A DNA stretch of 64,000 nt from Heliopora coerulea (taxonomy: Eukaryota > Cnidaria > Anthozoa > Scleralcyonacea > Helioporidae), in NCBI GenBank assembly GCA_030142905.1, contig JASJOG010000272.1, positions 310,373 to 374,372 of the forward strand. Reading direction: 5' to 3'. Below the pieces are notes generated by a model. That model was not told where the DNA came from and did no database searches. It saw only the letters and a list, made by a program, of their open reading frames with translations. A program made the translations under genes and the position numbers. Shown piece after piece: positions 57,001 through 64,000 of this stretch. Each line of letters starts with the position of its first letter. The stretch's first letter is position 1.

Positions 57001-60000
57001 ATCGTGATAGTTATAACTCTTTCGCGGTAGAATGTCTCCCTTTGACGTGTAAAGTTGACTGGCGGTAGCCCGAGTAAAATATTGCAAGACTGATTCTACT
57101 AGGAATCCTACCGAGGACTCGAAGAGGTTGAAAGAACTTTCAAGCGCCTGTGTAATCCCTCGGCCAGCAGTTTTCGTGTTCTCCCAACCTTCTGCTCGTG
57201 TTTGCATCAGGCTATATAAACACGGCGAAACAGTTGCTATTTCTTAAATAAAGACGCTCCTTACGTAAGACTCGAATTGGTCCAGTTACACTTGAACCAG
57301 GCCTCGTCTTGAGTCAAACACGGCTTACGTTAGCCTTGTACATCAATTATTCGAGCATTTTTCGTGTCTTACGTAAGGTCGCTTATTGCTATTTCGTAAG
57401 GAGCCCTAATGATTGAAGCAACAGTCATTTGAAATCAGTAACATTGCAGCTTTAATGACACATCCTACATTAACAAATTGTAAACTGCTTCATGTCACTG
57501 TACTGTGATAGCAACATGAATGACGTTATTTCAACCTGAAAAATGCCTAGTGAAAAATACGAGGCTTAAGCTGGATTTTCATTTAGCGAACATGGTCATG
57601 CGGGTAACTTTTTCTCTTTGTTTTACGCAGCTCTCTGGTGGAACTAAGTAGAAAACTATTGAATTTTAACAACAGAACAGTCGTTCGCGCGAATATATTG
57701 CCTTAATGGAAATCCAGCAATAGCCGAGTGTTTTCAAGTATAAAGACACGAAAACAATATTCTGTTTTTTTGATATACAGGGAACTGAGCTTTTTTTCGA
57801 CTTCAGTCATAGCGTGCGTAGGATATTTACTTATTTTATAATAAATAATAAATCACTATCGCCTTTTAGTATTGAAATAGAGAATGACTGTATGATTTGT
57901 GTCTTCCATGTAGTGCTCAAAAATGACGTCGTTTGTTCAGCGATTTCATCGGAAGCAAGATATCGTTGCGAACAAAAGTGTCGGCCCTCCTCTAAGAGAA
58001 CACGGGAACTTCTCGAATATTCAATCAACTAACAATGACCAAGCTGGTGCAGACTCAGCCATCTTGCGTCAAAAGACCAACACTGTTTTTGGTTAGTATT
58101 TTACATAATTCAAATTTAGTATCTAGGCTGTGCGGACCTGGCGCGGATATATCTGATTATCTATTTGAACTATTAGTTGGTTCACTTTTCAACTTTGAAT
58201 GCAATGATCATGCAATTAAAAACATCGCTTCCAAGTTTTCCTACTTAACCTCTCAACTATTGTTATGAAACTTCTAATCTTCCTTGACCTCTGTTCTGAA
58301 CAATTTCTGTATTCTCCTGCATTTTCTAATGGACAAATCAAAAATTCATGGTATTTGATTGTTTGGTGATCGTTTTTTGTTTTAGTATAGAGACGTCACT
58401 CTTCTCCCTCATTCATAATTTTCGGTCAAAGTATAACTTAGGCAAGAAACAAGATGAATGAGAAGAAAAATATAAAATAGAGTAAAATAAAATAAAATAA
58501 CATACATATTATATGGCTGAGTTCGCTATCCGGTCTGTACGCAAAATTATGCATGCTGATTAACTGCCTAGCCGTGCAGTAAGTTTTTCGTACAGTCCGG
58601 CTAGTTTTCGTGGAAAATTTCCGAGCAGATTTGAAGACAAACAAACCAGACTCAGGTATGTTTTACAAAAGATTTATAACAAACCACGAAAAGAGAAGTT
58701 AAATGTTCTCAACGATAATTTTAAGCAGATAACCGTAGAAGAATAGATGCAAAAAATCACGAAGAGGTAAAAACAAAGAAGTAAACCCAAGCCGCTAGCT
58801 CCAGAACACAAAGCCTCGTTAAAAGCGACAAAGAAAGGAGCCAACAATCATATAATAAATTCCTGATTAACTTCATTTGTTCAGTCTGTACGGGAAGTAT
58901 TTGACCTCGGTTTTGTCCGCGCAGACTTCGCTTCTTCGTCGCTCGGTCTGTACGAAAACCTCTGGTAAATACTTTCTTGTACAGACCTCACACTTGGTTA
59001 ATAAGTAATTATTAATGTAAAGTAAGGTAAAATGAAACAAAATGAAATAAAACACTTGTAACTGATTTACGCAATATGACATACATCCAACGTTTCGGCT
59101 GAGTTTCCACTGATCATGGAAACCCTGGAAAAGTAGGATCGGCCATTGGAAGTCATGGAAAATTGAAATTTTTTCTGGACAAGCGATAAAGCACTACAAT
59201 CTCTCTGTTGCGACCGTGAAAATGAAATTTTAATAAACAAGAAATCGCTCTAATTTTGAATTGGTTTTTACAATTTGTTTGCCGTCTGTTTTTAGGTACA
59301 GAGAATGGGAAGAAAATACCAAGTTACGCTTCACTTACAAAATCAGCCGCTCAAAAGATGACCTCAAGGGACATGCTTCCTAAAAGGTTTGTAAAGTTAC
59401 AGTTTCCAGGAAATCGCCTCCTTTACATAATCGCTGGTATTTTAGCAATACCGCCACAATCGTTGCAGTCAGCCCTTTAGACTCATTAAGAATCAGCTAA
59501 TCTGTGTTAATCGGACGACAAACTTCCTTGTACTATCCCTCCTGTGAAAACTTTGTCCTCTATCTCCCCGATTTTGGGTCAAACGTTACCAGCCTAAATC
59601 GGGCTGTTTGTCAGTCAAACGGTGGAGTGGATAAAGGACACTGGCTGCAAGGTCGCCGTCACGATTAGGAGAGGCTTCCGTCTTGATGTTCTTAATTCTG
59701 TCGCTTGCTGTGTTCTGCTGAAAACTGTGCTTCCGTTTTCTGATTTTTAATCTGTTTGCTTGTTTATTAATTTATAAGTTTTAATTAATTAATTAATTGA
59801 AACTTAATTAAATTAATCTTTTCTCAACTGACGACGAATACTCTATCACTGTACTGTGGCTGACGTCGGACGATTTTACTCAATAAAGCACACCTCTAGC
59901 CGCGTAAAGTGTTTAAAAAATGTTTAACTCCTTGACTCTTCCTCCACTGACGAAGAGCATTCTACTGCTTTACATTGGCTAGCGTCAGACGATTTTAAGC

Positions 60001-60369
60001 GTCAAGGAAGACCGCTAGTCTCGAAAGTGTTAATAATTTGTTTATTAATTAAACAATACTAATTTAATATTAATTTAATAATTAAATTAACCAATTTATT
60101 CATCAAATTTATATTAACTTAATAACTTTAATTTAATTTAAAAGTTCAGTAATTGAATTTATTTCTGATGAATGAAATTTGATAAATTTAATTTTCTCAA
60201 TTACAGGAGCCATTCTAAAGAAAACAATCCACAACGAAAGCGCAGTAAACTCCCGCGATCCGTATCGTCCAGCAGTTTATTGACTGATCATTCGAGAAAA
60301 CTGCGACAAAATATGAATCATATTAGTGGACTAAAGCGCGCCGTGAGCGTTTTGCATATGAGGAAATAG
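42075..60369 (+). CDS. KIF18A: Kinesin-8 motor (KIF18A-like), 14 exons
   Basis: Plus-end-directed kinesin-8, in the group that acts on spindle microtubule plus ends in mitosis. Exons: 42075-42626, 46106-46210, 48053-48361, 48872-48972, 49485-49635, 52200-52300, 53462-53570, 54076-54132, 54223-54527, 55066-55298, 56239-56675, 57914-58091, 59296-59386, 60207-60369. GT/AG sites and phases agree throughout; product about 963 residues (human KIF18A is about 900). Motor domain about 33-385: [10 protein letters not shown]-loop GATGAGKT (136-143), [14 protein letters not shown], switch I NATSSRSH (245-252), switch II DLAGSE (281-286), [35 protein letters not shown] coiled-coil-prone region follows, then AWADQT (KIF18 tail hallmark), IPRTPLKRK and a basic end (QRKRSKLPR). 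An in-frame TGA lies nine bases before the ATG. A small extra exon between 55298 and 56239 cannot be excluded. Confidence 0.93.
43195..43400 (+). repeat. CTCTGGC short dispersed repeats in KIF18A intron 1
   Basis: TTTATTTTACTCTGGCTGTG followed by GATGATTCTACTCATCAAGG, then a second diverged unit at about 43,330-43,400 (CTCGTCAGATGACTTTACTC). Same family as 28,736-28,815, plus orientation. Confidence 0.5.
43700..44410 (+). repeat. Diverged tandem repeat of about 200 bp in intron 1
   Basis: The motif GTGTATTCTAGCCCCATGTA, then CTCTAAAGTCTACC, returns at about 43,703, 43,903, 44,060 and 44,330, with companion blocks (GTAATGGCAAACAAGAAACT, AATTATCTATATGATAAAGC). The third and fourth units are split by the hAT MITE at 44,084-44,328. 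Confidence 0.45.
44084..44328. mobile_element. hAT-type MITE with perfect 8-bp duplication
   Basis: The left end CAGTCATGTCAAACATG and right end TTCAGTTCGACATGCCTG are imperfect inverted repeats. Both flanks are CTCTAAAG (44,076-44,083 and 44,329-44,336), an exact 8-bp target duplication. Interior has GTGGCC(T)GTGTGCTGCATG, resembling a widespread animal hAT MITE type. 245 bp, no coding. Confidence 0.8.
44610..44955 (+). repeat. Polypyrimidine tract in KIF18A intron 1
   Basis: About 345 bases almost entirely C and T (TTCTTCTTCCTCTTCTTGCT type). Long open frames in it are Phe/Ser/Leu low-complexity artefacts. Such tracts can form triplex DNA and expand. Confidence 0.75.
45031..45205. mobile_element. 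Fold-back of SINE tail modules around a box B
   Basis: A perfect 52-bp inverted repeat (45,064-45,115 and 45,150-45,201; starts TTAAGGTAGATGAACGATCT) flanks a 34-base core that holds only the box-B part of the tRNA head (GGGTTCGATCCCTGTCTGGG). The outer left flank TTTGATGTTTGAGAAACATG matches the terminal repeat of the element at 9,168-9,412. It is therefore a derivative of that tRNA-cored element in which the 5' half was replaced by an inverted copy of the 3' half. Confidence 0.65.
45705..45965. repeat. Two degenerate SINE copies
   Basis: A minus-strand remnant at 45,718-45,805 (CCAGACCGTGATAAAATCTG, CAACCTTCTGATGA) and a plus-strand remnant at 45,885-45,955 (CTCGGTAGCTGATCATTGCT with an insertion, then TTACAGGTTCGGGGC). 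Both are heavily mutated. In KIF18A intron 1. Confidence 0.4.
46800..46990 (+). repeat. CTCTGGC-type short repeat copies
   Basis: TTTCCCGGCGGGATTAAGAC then AGATTTTACTCGTCAAAGGG and AGACATCCTGC, followed by a partial second unit with TTACTCGTTAAGGGGGGAAC. One of the better preserved copies, in KIF18A intron 2. Confidence 0.5.
47125..47230 (-). repeat. Third tRNA-headed SINE type
   Basis: Minus strand: GGCCTCCATGGTTCACTTAG (5' end and A-box region), GCAGAGCATC, then box B GGTTCGATTCC and GGAGGGCC, which pairs with the 5' GGCCTCC. Partial copies of its 3' part lie at 47,385-47,435 and 30,165-30,215 (AAATGCAACTTTGGG). Confidence 0.5.
49226..49375. repeat. Fold-back in KIF18A intron
   Basis: Left arm with TAACGCTTGAAAATTAGCTG and right arm with AGCACGAGATTATTCTAATGG on the other strand pair over about 55 bp with mismatches; also ATCGTTCACAATGAACG / GTTCAATGTGAATGAT. 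Located between the 48872-48972 and 49485-49635 exons. Confidence 0.45.
50009..50704. mobile_element. 700-bp element with terminal inverted repeats
   Basis: Left end AGTGAACTCGATTTCCACAC; right end is the reverse complement with few changes (GGTATGGAAATCGAGTTCACT). A second paired block (CAAGATGGCCGCCCATGGAG with CTCCATAGGCGGCCATCTTA) extends the arms to about 110 bp. No coding frame of note. In a KIF18A intron. Confidence 0.65.
51945..52070. repeat. AAAT/AATA simple repeat
   Basis: About 125 bp of AAATAAATAA units with minor variation. The apparent Tyr/Phe/Ile-rich frame on the minus strand comes from this repeat. Confidence 0.75.
52716..53058. mobile_element. MITE with 130-bp inverted repeats
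   Basis: Ends TAATTAATCAG and CTGATTAATTA. The arms pair along most of the element (AGAAATCAGAAGAAGATTAC / GTAATCTTCCTTTGATTTCT; AGTGTTCTTCCTCCGATTTC / GAAATCGGAGGAAGAACACT), leaving a central loop of about 66 bases. Sits in the KIF18A intron before the 53462-53570 exon. Confidence 0.7.
54830..54965 (-). repeat. Fragment of the 500-bp GTCTGTAC element
   Basis: TTATTGACTTCGCTTGTTCT, GTCTGTACT, then GTACAGACCTCACGTTGTAG match the distal end of the element at 32,455-32,955. The rest is deleted. Confidence 0.5.
55420..55650 (+). repeat. Polypyrimidine minisatellite TCTCCCCTCATGTCCTG
   Basis: C/T-rich block with repeated CTCTCCTCTCCCCTCATGTC and TCCTGTCC. It lies in the KIF18A intron after the 55066-55298 exon. 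Open frames across it are artefacts. Confidence 0.65.
57008..57090 (-). repeat. CTCTGGC-type short repeat copy
   Basis: GTAGAATGTCTCCCTTTGAC, GTGTAAAGTTGACTGGCGGT, AGCCCGAGTAAA: minus-strand copy of the dispersed family. Confidence 0.45.
58503..59005 (-). mobile_element. 500-bp non-autonomous element, copy 2
   Basis: Runs on the minus strand from TTATTAACCAAGTGTGAGGT (near 58,999) to the ATATTATATGGCTGAGTTCG end (58,505). Full-length match in layout to the copy at 32,455-32,955, with GTCTGTAC motifs at both ends. Located in the last-but-two intron of KIF18A. Confidence 0.65.
59770..60170. repeat. AATT-rich stretch with two CTCTGGC-type repeats
   Basis: Runs of TTAATTAATTAATTGAAAC flank two tandem copies of the dispersed repeat: about 59,830-59,905 (GGCTGACGTCGGACGATTTT) and 59,945-60,020 (TGGCTAGCGTCAGACGATTT). 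All of it is in the last KIF18A intron. Confidence 0.5.
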
Positions 60370-60840
60370 GGAAAAATGGACCAATGGAATGATTAGTATG
60401 TCAAATATGCAACTTAATTAGCATCAAACTGGATTGAGGGTAACGTTATAACTGAAAAATAGACGAAAATTTATCGTGTAAATTTTTTATATCATCAGTG
60501 GGAATGAATTAATCATGACCTGTTTTCAAATTTTTTATCAAAGGTTTGTACATTGTGTTGAAAGACTGGGCGAAATGTCGAAGTTTGTCCACATAAGTAA
60601 AAATATTCAGGAAGAGATTTTTATTCAACTTAGGAAGATCGATCTTGCGGCGCAAAGTTTTTACACTAGAGTAAAAACCAAATAATGGGTGCCTTCTATC
60701 TTACGATTGATATTTGGATTGAGGGAGCTTAGAGAATATTCATGGATGAACGTTCGTCAAGCTCAAATTAACCTCAGAAAAATGTTTTCTGAGCGAAAGA
60801 GAACATTTTCACAGTTCCCACATTCCAAAAATCAAAGCGT

Positions 60841-60852
60841 ATTCAATAAAAT
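60841..60852 (+). terminator. Candidate KIF18A poly(A) signal
   Basis: AATAAA within ttcaataaaatt, about 480 bp past the stop codon. The only clear hexamer seen before the next SINE. Tentative. Confidence 0.25.
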
Positions 60853-60869
60853 TGACATGTCGTGGCTGC

Positions 60870-61015
60870 CACTTAGGCAGTACGCATGTCGAACTTGCAC
60901 CTTAGCTCGCCACATGAGTCTCGGTAACTCAATGGTTAAAGCGTCTCATTGGCCATCAAAGGGTTGCGGGTTTGATCCCCGTCGGGGCCTCAGAAATCGT
61001 TTTTTCTTCTGAGGC
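60870..61015 (+). repeat. tRNA-headed SINE copy
   Basis: Leader CGCATGTCGAACTTGCACCT, then ATGAGTCTCGGTAACTCAATGG (A-box region), box B GGTTTGATCCC, and CTCAGAAATCG. Shares the leader with the copies at 9.3 and 31.2 kb. Confidence 0.65.
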
Positions 61016-61423
61016 TTTTCATCATCTTTATATGCTCTTTTTAAACTCGTTGATAATTCACGAGGAAAATTACAAAAGAACATCAAAACCGAGACTTGTT
61101 TTCAGTCCACGTTTTCAAATTCAACAATAATTCAGGAAGAACGCTCGACAAGAGTGCTGTTCAGCGGACGCAGACAAACCCGCTGACCTTTCAGGGTTAA
61201 ATCACCCCTCAGTGAAGGTAAACCTACGTCTCACCCCGTTTAAAAAATTTTTCAAACTTGAGCAACAACCTGCCGCATGTGGGAGCCTTCTTTGGCCACG
61301 TTTTATCAGACTGGGCTGGTTTGGGTTGGGTATCGGTCAGTTGAGCCCGCAATAGTCTAAGTGATTCATGTGCATCTGCTAAATTGCATTTGAACGCAAA
61401 GCTCAAAGGAAAATCATAATCCT

Positions 61424-61675
61424 GGGCCTGGTTGTTCAAAAGGCGATTAGCCCAATCCAGGATTAGCCAAAAATTTGTGGATAACTTTTCCACCATGTTG
61501 TTGAGAAAAATTGGAATTTTCTTTAACAGACATCGGGTACGACATAAAGGTTTTGAGCTGTGAAATTTGAGCTAAATTTTTCGACCGACATAAACGAAAC
61601 CAAAACAACAGACTAACTGGTAATCCTTGGTTATCGCTAATCATGCTTCGGACAACCCGCCCCAGGCGTGTCTTA
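61424..61675. mobile_element. Inverted-repeat MITE, family A, copy 2
   Basis: Left GGGCCTGGTTGTTCAAAAGG, right ATGCTTCGGACAACCCGCCC (reverse-complement partner). Internal block TTGTGGATAACTTTTCCACC matches the copy at 6,736-6,990 in reverse. Confidence 0.6.
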
Positions 61676-61774
61676 ATACCACAATCATCTCCCAAAAAGC
61701 TGGTCCGTTTGAGAAGAAATATCAGCTCCATGAGAAAGTGTTGAATCCTGAAATCAAAACAACTTAAATTTATC

Positions 61775-61925
61775 GTGGCTATAGACTTTCCGGGCGGAAA
61801 ACGTAGTCTCAGGATAAAAATGAGAGCCCAGCTCAAAATTTTAAGGTGAAGAACCATGATCACAACAAGGCAAGACAATGTTTTAACTTGTCTTGCCTTG
61901 TTGTGATCATGATTCTTCAACTTAA
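61775..61925. repeat. Penelope-type terminal module plus palindrome
   Basis: ACTTTCCGGGCGGAAAACGT and AAAAATGAGAGCCCAGCTCA form the common terminal module. It leads into a near-perfect palindrome with 36-bp arms (61,843-61,878 and 61,888-61,923; GATCACAACAAGGCAAGACA and partner). Confidence 0.55.
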
Positions 61926-62009
61926 ACTTAATAAAAAAATCAAATAAAAAAAATTGTGTTTGATCTCCGGATGAAATACTCTCCCTGGGGTTTGAAATAA
62001 TACTTCTCA

Positions 62010-62790
62010 AGTTTATTAATTACGACACGGCATTTGGACATCTGATCTAATTAGCATAAAAAATTTGACAATTTTCACTCTGATTTTCTCTTTAAATAGG
62101 GATTCAAATTTGGTTAAAAAATAATTCGGCTATTTCCTCGTTATTCAAAAGGGATTTATTTAAGTTTGCTGAAATTACGTATTTATTCCTCGAAAAAGGC
62201 CTTGCGAGCTGGAAATGTTGCTTTTTAACAGATAATTGCTGAGGCTAATGGCACCGCTGGATGTAGTGCAGTCAGTCGAGGGCGCAGCCCGAAGCAAGCT
62301 TAAATTAGTTTAATACGTCCACGTAATGCTGTGTGGCTGAATTTATTATGTATTATACAGGTAATTACTGATCATCGCCATATCCCAAGAATGATTGATT
62401 TTAGCCCCCCTACTGTACTTCAATACCGACAACAATGAATCACGTTCTGATACACTCTCAACCAACTTATACCCGCGTCTTGCACGGTTTCTAAAGAATT
62501 CGTCAGCACTGACCTTTCCACTGAATTCAACAAAACTTGCAATTAATTAACGCACTCAGATGAGGGATCTACAGTGAAACCTAAACAACCAAACTCGGTT
62601 ATAGTGTCTCATGATTAGCTTGCTGACAGAAGCACTTCGAAACGAATTACTGGACTTATATGTCAAAAGAATTTCCACCTTGAATAAAAGATGAGATAAA
62701 AACCCGCTCCCCATCATGTGAAGTGCTTGGCATTCTTAGGATGTGATCTGCAACTGTTCAACATGTCCTTTTAAATCCCTTCGATGGCAC
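62010..62790. other. Intergenic and SDHAF2 3' flank
   Basis: No exon or clear repeat. A TTTATT at about 62,340 could be a minus-strand AATAAA signal for SDHAF2, but it is far from the stop codon. Confidence 0.3.
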
Positions 62791-62797
62791 AATCCCT

Positions 62798-63020
62798 TTA
62801 AAACTTCAAGTCCGGCTGGCGTATTCTTGATTCCATATTTTCGTTTCTGGCATGTTTCTTCAGCAATTCCATGACTTGATTTTCATATACCTTGGGAGTT
62901 TCTTTTGCTCCAGTCATCCAATAATAAATATCCCAGTCGTTGGTTGGTTCATTAATTAGAGTATCATATTGATCAAGCAACTCGTTGCTCAGGTTGTTCA
63001 GAAATCTATCAGCAAATGTA
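62798..63020 (-). CDS. SDHAF2: SDHAF2 (succinate dehydrogenase assembly factor 2), last exon
   Basis: Mitochondrial matrix factor needed to attach FAD covalently to the flavoprotein subunit SDHA (SdhE/Sdh5 family). The exon starts after tttgtttag (63,020) with one base completing a Gly codon, then encodes TFADRFLNNLSNELLDQYDT and ends KF-stop at 62,798. The family signature NEPTNDWDIYYW is present, followed by VYENQVMELLKKHARN and RIRQPDLKF. About 73 residues, the carboxy half of a protein that is about 160-170 long. Upstream exons with the transit peptide and the RGMLE-type start must lie beyond the right edge; none was found between 63,021 and 64,000. Confidence 0.9.
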
Positions 63021-63625
63021 CTAAACAAAAAGGAAGAAACTGTCACCTTATACCAGGACCACTTTGCCAGAACCTGCGTCGCAGCCCGACTTTTCAACAC
63101 CTTCCTTCTGGCGAAAAGTCAGGCTGTGACGCAGGCTAGAGCCAAATATGGGGGGGGGGGGGGTGAGGGAAGGGGGAAATTCAAACTATAGCTGAACATC
63201 CCTTGGTCATAACTGGATTTTTCTGGCATATTCTGAACAATTGGTAAGGACATATGGAGCTGATTCTTCAAGGTTTATATTTGGTTGAGGGAATTTTCGA
63301 GTGTCGGAATCTTGTAGTTTTAAGACCTAATTGCGACTAGTTGCAAATAATGCAATTGTAGGGCCTCGACAATCGTTTTCGAGAGCATTATCACAGGGCA
63401 GTTCCATACACCAGGATGACAATGGCAAGGCCCAAAATCGGGTACCTGAGGGCCAATTTGCACGATACGACACATACGACCGTCGTATACAATTGTTCAT
63501 TTTGATGTATCCATTTCAGTAATAAGTGTCTCCAGGACCAATTGCTGCATTCCCGAGCGAATAGCAAGCAGCAATTGTGCTTTTATGACTGAGTCGCATA
63601 CGACAGTGGTATCGTGTGGACAGGC
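63021..63625. other. SDHAF2 intron, no exon seen
   Basis: Contains a G run at about 63,152-63,163 and a moderately repetitive stretch from 63,350, rich in CGTATACGAC-like words. Nothing coding is supported. Confidence 0.35.
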
Positions 63626-63812
63626 CTTAAGGCCCCGTTTACCCAATACAATTGCCGCAATACGATTGTTCGTTTTGGCGTATGTAATGTTCTCTCGATG
63701 GCCAATTCCTTCATATGATTCCGCCTACTAGCGTAGCAATACCTCCAGATGATTCTAGTAACTTAATCTCATTTATCAAAAGGCGAAATCGCATCGTGTA
63801 AACGAGCCTTAA
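63626..63812. mobile_element. Short MITE, CTTAAGGCCCCGTTTAC ends
   Basis: The left end CCTTAAGGCCCCGTTTACCC and right end GTGTAAACGAGCCTTAAG are inverted repeats. The element is about 185 bp with no coding. Superfamily unassigned. Confidence 0.5.
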
Positions 63813-63861
63813 GCACAACTCTACACAGTTTCAACCAGATCGGGACTGGTTAAAAGCTCTT

Positions 63862-64000
63862 TATTATATGGCTGAGCTCGCTATCCGGTCTGTACGCAAA
63901 ATGAAGCACGCTGATTGGCCGACTAGCCGTGCAATAAGTTTTTCGTACAGACTGGCTGGTTTGACGGGAAAATTTCCAAGTTGATTTGAAGAAAAACAAT
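63862..64000 (-). mobile_element. 500-bp non-autonomous element, copy 3 (cut by window edge)
   Basis: ATTATATGGCTGAGCTCGCT, CCGGTCTGTACGCAAAATG and GTTTTTCGTACAGACTGGCT match the end of copies 1 and 2. The remainder lies outside the window. Confidence 0.65.

Noticed and set aside
1..64000. CRISPR arrays, bacterial operons, riboswitches
   Set aside because: The window has spliced genes and animal retroelements. The tandem repeats found are minisatellites without the repeat-spacer pattern of CRISPR.

Overview
This window is animal nuclear DNA: AT-rich, with intron-containing genes using GT/AG splice sites, and dense with transposable elements. The content suggests a cnidarian, probably an anthozoan such as a stony coral. 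The evidence for that is an intronless rhodopsin-family receptor, Penelope-like retroelements, a PHD-finger LINE, tRNA-headed SINEs and many short inverted-repeat elements. The species assignment is inference.

Four host genes can be supported. (1) An intronless class A GPCR lies at 15.6-16.5 kb on the plus strand. (2) A branched-chain aminotransferase (BCAT) lies on the minus strand from 37.4 to 21.7 kb. I assembled it from 12 small exons whose phases all agree; it gives 389 residues with the PLP lysine and the CXXC motif. (3) A kinesin-8 of the KIF18A type lies on the plus strand from 42.1 to 60.4 kb, assembled from 14 exons in phase (about 963 residues). (4) The last coding exon of SDHAF2 lies on the minus strand at 62.8-63.0 kb; the rest of that gene is beyond the right edge. 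BCAT and KIF18A are divergent and 4.7 kb apart; KIF18A and SDHAF2 converge.

Layout. 0-9 kb: gene-poor, with a Penelope-type fold-back, two LINE tails, two terminal-inverted-repeat elements and a SINE cluster. 9.4-13.3 kb: a nearly complete APE-type LINE (PHD finger, endonuclease, reverse transcriptase) with one frameshift, between oppositely oriented SINE copies. 15.5-16.5 kb: GPCR. 16.7-17.5 kb: pogo/Tigger-like element keeping only the DNA-binding part of its transposase. 17.6-19.2 kb: Penelope-like element with reverse transcriptase and GIY-YIG domain. 19.3-21.5 kb: minisatellite, MITE and fold-back. 21.7-37.4 kb: BCAT, whose introns hold a hAT MITE, fold-backs, a 79-bp minisatellite and SINEs. 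37.4-42 kb: intergenic, with SINEs, telomere-like repeats and two large inverted-repeat elements. 42-60.4 kb: KIF18A, whose introns hold a hAT MITE with a perfect 8-bp duplication, a polypyrimidine tract and several long inverted repeats. 60.4-64 kb: SINE, MITEs and the SDHAF2 end.

The most interesting signals are: hammerhead-like cores recurring in the Penelope-type fold-backs, with different but matched stem bases; a CCAAT-CCAAT-CHR arrangement with 32- and 33-bp spacing upstream of the kinesin; tRNA-cored elements that also carry terminal inverted repeats; and a degenerate 2A-like motif in the LINE.
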